DNA from: an uncultured Blautia sp.
Lineage (GTDB): Bacteria; Bacillota; Clostridia; Lachnospirales; Lachnospiraceae
NCBI RefSeq assembly: GCF_934371575.1
Contig: NZ_CAKRNY010000029.1
Location: 1-49,251, forward strand
Direction of reading: 5' to 3'
Length of the DNA: 49,251 nucleotides
The notes below the pieces were generated by a model, which saw nothing but the letters and a program-made list of their open reading frames with translations, was not told where the DNA came from and searched no databases. Below are positions 43,121-49,251 of this stretch, in pieces; position 1 is the first letter of the stretch, and every line of letters begins with the position of its first letter. The position numbers were made by a program, and so were the translations under genes.

Positions 43121-44092
43121 TCAGCTGCTGTAGTCTGGATATGCTTTTATAATCTCCAGATATTTTGCATAATCCTTGGAATCCTGGAAAAAGGAGGCAT
43201 CTTTTCCCTTAATTCCCAAGTCCCCGAACCATTCCTGCACCAGCGTTTTCTCCAGTGTGGTGCGGGTTGGCTCGGCGAGAGTTTCCAGATTCCATAGACA
43301 GGAACGCAGGGAATAGTTAATAAAATCCTTTTCAAGCTCCGGGAAAATTCCTTCTTTTTTCAATTTCTCCCGGATTCCACATAAGGCATTGTAAAAACAC
43401 TGCCAGGATTTTTCCCTTGTTTTGGAAAGGGAATCTGCAGCATCAATGCGGTAATGGACAAAGATTTTGTCTATTACCGCTATTTTTTTTGCAAGTGCAG
43501 TGGCGGAAAAGCCGAAATACATATCATTGCTGGTGCGCTGCTCCTGAAAAAGCAGTCCCTTTTCTTCCACAAAGGACCGGAGATAAAGCTTGTCCCATAC
43601 CCAGCCCTGGAAAACCCGGAATATGTTCATGGTCAGCTGCCTGTGGGAAAATGGCTCATAGGGAGGAACATGCTTTATGCGCAGAGTCCAGGGGATTTCC
43701 TTATATTCTCCGGTTTCGGTGAAGTACTGATTGCACCGGAAAACCACCAGATCTGCCGAAATTTCTTCCGCCTTTAGATAGGCTTCCTCCAACATGACCG
43801 GTTCAAAGAAATCGTCGGAATCCAGAATGGAAAGATATTTTCCACGTGCATGGCGCATGCCGTTATTGCGGGCTGCTCCGGCGCCTCCATTGGGCTGTGT
43901 GAGGATCTGTATTCTGGAATCCCGGGAAGCATACTCTTCCAGGATGGAGAGAGAATTGTCCGGGGAACTGTCGTTCACACAGATGATCTCAATCTCCTTT
44001 AAAGTCTGATTCACGATGCTGTCTAGGCATTGCCGCAGATAAGGTTCTGTTTTATAAACGGGAAGGATTACTGAAACTTTTATATTTTCCAA
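43121..44092 (-). CDS. family 2 glycosyltransferase
   Basis: A 323-residue GT-A glycosyltransferase (VSVILPVYKTEPYLRQCLDS, then ILDSDDFF as the DXD metal site, then QGWVWDKLYLRSFV). It probably adds a sugar to a cell-surface polymer or glycan using a nucleotide-sugar. The TTG at 44092 is preferred because AGGTGAC stands 5 nt before it; a GTG at 44101 would overlap that ribosome binding site. It ends 10 nt from the convergent GGDEF gene, with no terminator in between. Confidence 0.87.
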   Translation of the reverse strand: MENIKVSVILPVYKTEPYLRQCLDSIVNQTLKEIEIICVNDSSPDNSLSILEEYASRDSRIQILTQPNGGAGAARNNGMRHARGKYLSILDSDDFFEPVMLEEAYLKAEEISADLVVFRCNQYFTETGEYKEIPWTLRIKHVPPYEPFSHRQLTMNIFRVFQGWVWDKLYLRSFVEEKGLLFQEQRTSNDMYFGFSATALAKKIAVIDKIFVHYRIDAADSLSKTREKSWQCFYNALCGIREKLKKEGIFPELEKDFINYSLRSCLWNLETLAEPTRTTLEKTLVQEWFGDLGIKGKDASFFQDSKDYAKYLEIIKAYPDYSS

Positions 44093-44200
44093 GATTGTCA
44101 CCTGTTTTTATTTTTTCTTATAGTCGGTTGTGCTGTATTTTTCATATCTTTTTGCTTTTCGGACAGGAAGTATCCCTCGCTCAGAGAGCTCGGTCATATA

Positions 44201-44656
44201 CTATTTAAGGATTTTCTTTAATTTGTTTTTTAATTTGTGAAAAAGTCCGGATCTGCCGGCAGAGCCTTCATAATAGGTTCTGTAAAAACGGTTGGGCTCT
44301 TTCATGATAAAAAGCAGGCGTTCTTTTTCCACCGGGGAAAACAAGGCAAGGTCCAATTCCCCAAGATCCTGCGCACGTTTAAATTCCCGGCTGAACCGCT
44401 GGAGATATTCCTGGCGGTATTCCGGTACCATACGCTCTGCAGTGGAGAGATAAGCCTGATATTTTTTTACATGGTAAAGATACTTGTACTGGTTCCATGT
44501 GGCATAATCCGTCATAAGATCATCACGGATAGAATCATATGCCTGATTGGTGCAGTAGGCCTGACTGCGCGTCAGGGGTGTGCGGCTGGAACTACAGTCA
44601 TCCGGGATTAAGTCTGTCAAGTCAAATATATGGTTATTCAGAAAAGCTTCTGACAT
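44201..44656 (-). CDS. small protein resembling the C-terminal region of GT2 glycosyltransferases
   Basis: A 151-residue, helical, charged protein (YATWNQYKYLYHVKKYQAYL, then YRQEYLQRFSREFKRAQDLG, then FSPVEKERLLFIMKEPNRFY). This pattern is often found as the C-terminal tail of Firmicutes GT2 glycosyltransferases, but the catalytic GT-A domain is missing. AAGGAGG in the end of the preceding gene sits before the ATG, so it is translated in its own right. It may be an accessory subunit or a remnant whose domain was detached. Confidence 0.65.
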   Translation of the reverse strand: MSEAFLNNHIFDLTDLIPDDCSSSRTPLTRSQAYCTNQAYDSIRDDLMTDYATWNQYKYLYHVKKYQAYLSTAERMVPEYRQEYLQRFSREFKRAQDLGELDLALFSPVEKERLLFIMKEPNRFYRTYYEGSAGRSGLFHKLKNKLKKILK

Positions 44657-44667
44657 ATGGTTCCTCC

Positions 44668-47556
44668 TTATAAAGTGCCCTTGTCTTTATCACCACCGGA
44701 GCTTTGGGCCAGCTTCAGCCCTGTAAGTTCTGTGGGCAGCTCCAGGCTTCCGGTATTCTTCAGCAGCCTGCATAAAAATGCAATCTGGCGCCTGTAGGGT
44801 CTGGATATGCTGTAACGCTCCGGGTTGAAGGTATCAAAGGTATAGGACGCGAAAGGCGCTGCAGCCAGAAGGGTAGCAACTGTTTTGATACTGTCAGTTG
44901 AAGTGATGATCACCTCGTCAAAACGGGCATTTCCAAGATATTTGGCACATTCCTGTTTCCCAAGCTCCAATATATAGGACAGTGGATATAAGGAATGAAA
45001 TCCTATTCTGCTGGTAAGGATACTGACAAGCCGCCAGAGGTTTCCCTTTTCCGGATCCGGTTTCAGTGGCAGACAGGAGCATTTTGGCGACAGCTGCGCC
45101 AGATATCTGGCAGAATCTGTATTATGGAAATCATTGTATGCAAGCCAGAATTCCTTATCCGGTGCCTGGGCTGCAAGGGCATTGAAATCACGTATCAGAT
45201 TCTGGGAAAGCTTCCGTCCTGTGAAAAAGAGTACACGGGTGCGGGAATGCACAGAACCTTCTGATGGTTGTTCTGCGGCATCTTCGCTGCTTTCAGAATA
45301 ATAAGGCAGTGGACGACCATTAAGCAGGTAAGTTACAATGTCCGTAATAAGATACTGCTGAGGAGTCACAGTCTGTGCACTGTAATTCTGCGACGGCTCT
45401 GAGCTGCTGCTGTTTAATTGTCCAATAAATCGTACTAATTGAGGTGCATTGTCAAAAGCGGGAAAATCGGAGAAAAATTCATCTGTAATCCGTTCATTTC
45501 CCTGGGAATCTGTCTGTTTTATATTCTGTTTTCCGAAATTTCCGCAAAGAAATCGCAGAACTCTGGTTCCGGAGCTGTATTTTGCAGAAAGAGCCCTGTG
45601 ATAATCAGAAATAAAAATATCACAGGCAGATGCAAAATCAGAGACATCAAAATCAGGGGGCATTTCTTTTATATGTGTAAAATCAGAAAAATCCAGGTCT
45701 TTCTCCACATCAAGGTGAAGATACATTATCTGATGATCCTCAAGCTCCTGATCAATTATGTAAAGTGCGGACATAAAATTCCGAAAGGTCTGAGCCGCAT
45801 CTGTAATGTAGGAGCCGGGGAGAAGGGGCGCATACAAAATTGTCTGCATGTGTTCCATCTGCAGGCTGCGGCGGATTTTTTCTCTGTGGGACTGCTCCGG
45901 AACAACCGGGGCTTCCAGGGAATTTCCGATGATATACGGTGTAGGACAGATACGGGCTGTCATACATTCGTTCATATAAATGCTGCGGTTCTGCATACTG
46001 CTGAAATACAACGCATCTGCAAGAAACATGGTGTGCTGCCAAAGACCGGTATCAGCAGTGGAAGAAGGTGTGTTCAGGACTGTTTCCGGGTATAATCCTT
46101 CTCCGCAGTGAAGAAGCACAAATTGTCCGCGTTCCTTTCTGAAGTAGTAAGGAAGCGGGCCGTCTGTGATCAGATAACCGGAAAGTGCAAGGGCTTTTCC
46201 ATATTCTTCCGTGTCAGGACAGACCAGGGTGATATTGTCCGGCAAAGCTCCGCTGCAGGAAAGATAACGGTTCAAAAGCGCCATCAGCAGGGGATGCTTC
46301 GCTGAAACAAGGGACAGTACAATGCGGTGCTCACCAAAATTCTGAACCAGATGTGCCAAAAGTTTAAGAATCCAGGGTGATATTTCATTTCCACGGCCGG
46401 ATTCCAGAAAAATCTGCTCAGGATCAGGTGCCAGGCTTCCGGTATAAGCAAAGTGGTAAAACTGGGAAGCTGTCTTTTCCCGGTGGATCATTTCTGCTGG
46501 CTGAACCCCGGACCCGGTTCTGTGGGCTGCCTTGTAATCCCTGATCCATGCTTTTTGCTGCTGCACCGTCATACCGGTACAGGTATTCGTAAATTGGATC
46601 ATTTCCTGTCGTGAACCGTAAAGACAGAGGAGTCTTACGATATGGGGCGGAAGGGAATAGAGAACATAATGATTGCTCTCCCAGTCCGGAATTTCGGCTT
46701 CCATGTAGTCAAAAAGTTCATTGATCAGTCGGAGCTTCAGATCCTTCTGCTCAGCTTCATAATTGGTGAGAAGCTTCCAGAAACGGTAAAAAAAGTGGCG
46801 GACGGTGATAAAATCCAGTTCCGTCCGGTATCGTTCAAAAAATCCCAGTTTCTGCATTTCTTCCTTCATAAAAATAACCGCGTCTTTTATATGAAGGGTA
46901 GAGGGAGTCAGACGGCTGAGAAATCCTACGTTCTTGCGGTAATTATAGAAGCAATGATCCAGATAACCGATGGAATGGGCTTTCACTGCCAGGAGATAGG
47001 CTACCGGAAGGTCCTCAAAACGGATTCCTTCCGGAAAGCGAATTCCATAAAACAGGTCTCTGTGAATAAATTTGATCCAGGGATAAGGCGAGATCGCAGG
47101 AAGCTCATAGGGCTTGTCTGCAATACAAAAATTCTGGTTATAGCAGGAGGTTTCATACTCTGTGCGCTCGCCGGTCTCCGAATCTACATTATAATAACGG
47201 AAAAGTACAAGGTCATTACCGTCTGCCACGGCCTTCTCATAGAGAAGCCGACATGCCTCTGTTTCCACATAGTCGTCACTGTCCACAAACCATACATATT
47301 CCCCATGAGAATGGGCAAACCCATAATTTCGCGCCTGGCTTACTCCGTGGTTCTCCGTAGAATAGATAAAAAGCTTCTCCGGGTGTAACGTCTGATAAGC
47401 CTGCAAAATCTGCAGGCTTCCATCTGTACTGCCATCATTGACGGCTACAATCTCTATGTCCTCAAGCGTCTGTGCCAGCAAACTGTCAAGGCACGCACCC
47501 AGGTATTTTTCCACGTTATACACCGGTAAAATGATGCTGACTTTAAAAGACTTCAT
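44668..47556 (-). CDS. bifunctional GT2 glycosyltransferase/TagB-TagF-like glycerophosphotransferase
   Basis: A 962-residue two-part enzyme. Residues about 5-330 are a GT2 domain (VSIILPVYNVEKYLGACLDS, then FVDSDDYV). After a long linker, residues about 560-720 resemble the CDP-glycerol glycerophosphotransferase (TagB/TagF) group (TILYAPLLPGSY, then DVSDFASACDIFISDYHRAL). The final about 200 residues are not recognised. It probably builds a teichoic-acid-like or phosphoglycerol-decorated surface polymer at the inner membrane face. The ATG at 47556 follows AGAGAG by about 6 nt; a TTG lies directly before it. The small gene downstream begins at its end. Confidence 0.82.
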   Translation of the reverse strand: MKSFKVSIILPVYNVEKYLGACLDSLLAQTLEDIEIVAVNDGSTDGSLQILQAYQTLHPEKLFIYSTENHGVSQARNYGFAHSHGEYVWFVDSDDYVETEACRLLYEKAVADGNDLVLFRYYNVDSETGERTEYETSCYNQNFCIADKPYELPAISPYPWIKFIHRDLFYGIRFPEGIRFEDLPVAYLLAVKAHSIGYLDHCFYNYRKNVGFLSRLTPSTLHIKDAVIFMKEEMQKLGFFERYRTELDFITVRHFFYRFWKLLTNYEAEQKDLKLRLINELFDYMEAEIPDWESNHYVLYSLPPHIVRLLCLYGSRQEMIQFTNTCTGMTVQQQKAWIRDYKAAHRTGSGVQPAEMIHREKTASQFYHFAYTGSLAPDPEQIFLESGRGNEISPWILKLLAHLVQNFGEHRIVLSLVSAKHPLLMALLNRYLSCSGALPDNITLVCPDTEEYGKALALSGYLITDGPLPYYFRKERGQFVLLHCGEGLYPETVLNTPSSTADTGLWQHTMFLADALYFSSMQNRSIYMNECMTARICPTPYIIGNSLEAPVVPEQSHREKIRRSLQMEHMQTILYAPLLPGSYITDAAQTFRNFMSALYIIDQELEDHQIMYLHLDVEKDLDFSDFTHIKEMPPDFDVSDFASACDIFISDYHRALSAKYSSGTRVLRFLCGNFGKQNIKQTDSQGNERITDEFFSDFPAFDNAPQLVRFIGQLNSSSSEPSQNYSAQTVTPQQYLITDIVTYLLNGRPLPYYSESSEDAAEQPSEGSVHSRTRVLFFTGRKLSQNLIRDFNALAAQAPDKEFWLAYNDFHNTDSARYLAQLSPKCSCLPLKPDPEKGNLWRLVSILTSRIGFHSLYPLSYILELGKQECAKYLGNARFDEVIITSTDSIKTVATLLAAAPFASYTFDTFNPERYSISRPYRRQIAFLCRLLKNTGSLELPTELTGLKLAQSSGGDKDKGTL

Positions 47557-47795
47557 CAAAAACTCTCTACCCCATTTCTAATTCCGATATTTCAAGTTAA
47601 AATTGCAGTTATTTTGTTGATTTTTTACCTATAATAGATAATAGTACCAGTTCGACAGGGGGATTTCAAGGGGAAAAGGAGGGTGATTCATCTTGTGTTC
47701 TGTGATTTGTCATGCTACTATAAATCTGTAACTATTTTTTGATTCAAGTTATAGCGGAAGCATATCAAACATAAAAACACATGGAGAGAAGAAAA

Positions 47796-48180
47796 ATGCA
47801 AAAGAAAAAGAAGAGGATATTTGCAGTCCTTTTGTCCGCAATTCTGGTAGTTGCGTTCACTGGCTGCAGTAATCACCATTACCATTGATGGAAAAGAAAT
47901 CGAAAGCTGCGGAGATACCTGTGTATTTGTACAGAATGGACTGGAACCGGAGGTGGATTTTTTATTAGACGAGGTCAACAGTAACGGTGGAAACGGGATT
48001 ACGGATAATGCAGCTCTGGCAAGGGTTTTGAACCGGTATAAAAATGATTTCGGCAAATCCAGGGTTGTGGTTATCAAATCTCAGCTTGGACAGCCTATAA
48101 TGACAAAGCTTATGGTCGATGGGAAGGCACTGTACATACACCGGGCGAACTACCAGATTATTGATAAAGACCTTCTTTAA
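47796..48180 (+). pseudogene. frameshifted lipoprotein gene
   Basis: Start ATG 47796 with GGAGA 7 nt upstream. The first frame gives a lipoprotein signal peptide (KKKKRIFAVLLSAILVVAF, then TGC as lipobox) but stops at TGA 47886-47888 after 30 codons. The body continues in another frame from about 47870 (ITITIDGKEIESCGDTCVFV, then QNGLEPEVDFLLDE) to TAA 48178-48180. One or two bases appear lost or gained around 47866-47880. The fused product would be about 125 residues. The family of the body is not recognised. A terminator follows, as for a normal gene. Confidence 0.65.
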
Positions 48181-48187
48181 AGCGTAG

Positions 48188-48215
48188 CAGGAGTGGCTTA
48201 TACCACTCCTGTTTT
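48188..48215 (+). terminator. terminator after the lipoprotein gene
   Basis: CAGGAGTGG (48188-48196) pairs with CCACTCCTG (48203-48211) over a 6-nt loop, then TTTT. Confidence 0.85.
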
Positions 48216-48246
48216 AACCATAACCACAAAATCATATGTTTTATGA

Positions 48247-48275
48247 TTGACAATATATTTTTCAAGTCGTATACT
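48247..48275 (+). promoter_or_regulatory. near-consensus promoter with no gene immediately downstream
   Basis: TTGACA (48247-48252), a 17-bp spacer, TATACT (48270-48275). The next start codon is about 240 nt away, and a second promoter lies between. It may drive a short RNA or a long leader. Confidence 0.55.
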
Positions 48276-48414
48276 ATATTCACTTTCACTACAGAAAATC
48301 TCACAGGAAAATCTGTGTCCGGTCATTCGACCAGATAAATTCATAGTTGTTTTACAGTATAAAAAGGACAGGAAATAACAGGTGCGCAAAAATAAATAAA
48401 AAATATACTAATAC

Positions 48415-48443
48415 TTGAAAAACACAATTAAATTATGTATTAT
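48415..48443 (+). promoter_or_regulatory. promoter of the Rpn-family gene
   Basis: TTGAAA (48415-48420), a 17-bp spacer, TATTAT (48438-48443), inside a very A/T-rich stretch about 75 nt before the start codon. Confidence 0.6.
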
Positions 48444-48516
48444 TATAATATAAAGTGTATTAAAAAAGTATATGCTGCGTTCTGCACACTGTTATTTCAC
48501 TCAGGAGGGAGTGTGC

Positions 48517-49191
48517 ATGAAGGAAGAAAACGCCACATCAATCGAATACTTTCGAGATTTCAGGCGAGTTGCAGATCTGATTAACGGAGTCATATTTCAT
48601 GGAAAGCAAATTGTCAGAGAATGTGATCTGCAGGAGCAGAATCCGGTGCTGCATGATGTCACTAAAAAGAACGATAAAGTATCAGCAATAGAGAATACAC
48701 CGGATTTGTCTGTAATGGTGACTGTTGGTAAAGGGAAGTTTCTGCTTATGATTCAGGGGCAGACAATTGAGCATTATGTAATGCCAGTGCGAGTCCTGCA
48801 TGAAAAAGGAACTGATTACTATAATCAGTGGAAGAGACTCCAGAAGACACATAAAGAGGCAGGAGATTTGAAGAACGGAGAAGAATATCTTTCTGGAGCC
48901 AGGAAAAGGGATAAATTTTACCCAGTTATTCATATTGTAATATATTTTGGGAGGAAACGCTGGAAAGCAGCGAGAAAAATGGATGATTTATTTCGTACAG
49001 AAATATTTCCCGAAGAATTAAAGCGGTTGTTTGTGGAAAAATCACTGGTGATTTTTGAAATGCGCCATTTCAAAAATGAGGAATGGTTTCAAACAGATCT
49101 GCGTCAGGTTTGCGGTTTCTTAAAAAGAACCAATGATCAAACGAAACTAAAATTATATATCGAAGAAAACCAGAATGATGCTAGAATATAA
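48517..49191 (+). CDS. Rpn-family (PD-(D/E)XK) nuclease-like protein, altered active site
   Basis: A 224-residue protein of the Rpn/putative-transposase-31 family common in Lachnospiraceae: RVADLINGVIFHGKQIVREC, then YVMPVRVLHEKGTDYYNQW, then AGDLKNGEEYLSGARKRDKF, then YPVIHIVIYFGRKRW. Active members carry a Glu in a segment like IENQ just before HYAMPVR; here it reads IQGQTIEHYVMPVR, so the catalytic Glu seems replaced by Gln. Full nuclease activity is therefore doubtful. GGAGGGAG lies 6 nt before ATG 48517. No terminal repeats or target duplication are visible. Related proteins promote recombination in E. coli. Confidence 0.78.
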   Translation: MKEENATSIEYFRDFRRVADLINGVIFHGKQIVRECDLQEQNPVLHDVTKKNDKVSAIENTPDLSVMVTVGKGKFLLMIQGQTIEHYVMPVRVLHEKGTDYYNQWKRLQKTHKEAGDLKNGEEYLSGARKRDKFYPVIHIVIYFGRKRWKAARKMDDLFRTEIFPEELKRLFVEKSLVIFEMRHFKNEEWFQTDLRQVCGFLKRTNDQTKLKLYIEENQNDARI

Positions 49192-49251
49192 ATAGTACAA
49201 GCCAAAATGAGAAATCCAAAATACACATAAGCATGATACAATAGAGACATG

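Noticed and set aside
1..49251. tRNA, rRNA, prophage or complete insertion sequence
   Set aside because: No cloverleaf-like sequence, ribosomal core segment, integrase, DDE transposase or phage structural gene was recognised.

Overview
The window reads as a chromosomal segment of an anaerobic low-to-mid GC Firmicute. A Lachnospiraceae gut commensal, probably Blautia-like, is the best guess. This rests on gene content (intracellular glycosidases, paired glgC/glgD, FliB-type methylase, Rpn-family protein), on AGGAGG-type ribosome binding sites and on sigma-A-like promoters. It is inferred from the sequence alone. No rRNA, tRNA, CRISPR array or complete insertion sequence was found.

Region 1 (1-10145) is a cytoplasmic glycan and disaccharide degradation cluster: a 5'-truncated GH65 phosphorylase, beta-phosphoglucomutase, a decayed solute-binding-protein/GH125 chimera, a GH38 alpha-mannosidase, an AGE/YihS-type sugar isomerase, an N-terminally truncated metallo-beta-lactamase fragment and a GH31 alpha-glucosidase. 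Phosphorolysis by GH65 would feed beta-glucose-1-phosphate to PgmB. GH38 would release mannose, which the isomerase could convert to fructose. Two internal remnants and a dispersed repeat show that the cluster has lost DNA.

Region 2 (10146-18280) starts with a degenerate 18-19 bp repeat array and a consensus promoter with an operator palindrome. These precede a HigBA-like toxin-antitoxin pair: the toxin is frameshifted, and the antitoxin is fused to an ImmA/IrrE-like protease domain. A J-domain protein overlaps the antitoxin gene by 4 nt, and sbcD-sbcC follow.

Region 3 (18284-25218) has a HAD phosphatase overlapping thiE on the minus strand, a small membrane protein, a TetR-type regulator, a MntA-HepT toxin-antitoxin pair, and a coiled-coil protein/FtsH/HdeD-like stress operon behind a highly structured leader.

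Region 4 (25299-33640) is a sucrose/fructo-oligosaccharide operon: LacI repressor, ABC binding protein, two permeases, GH32 fructosidase and a GH13 amylosucrase-like enzyme. It lacks an ATPase gene and ends at a strong terminator.

Region 5 (33663-43110) holds a GNAT acetyltransferase, a FliB-like protein, and glgC-glgD for ADP-glucose synthesis. Two cyclic-dinucleotide signalling proteins lie on either side of glgCD: a REC/HD-GYP/degenerate-GGDEF hybrid, and a sugar-binding-type sensor fused to GGDEF.

Region 6 (43121-49251) carries minus-strand cell-surface glycosyltransferase genes, including a GT2 protein with a TagB/TagF-like C-terminus, followed by a frameshifted lipoprotein gene and an Rpn-family nuclease-like gene with an altered active-site motif.
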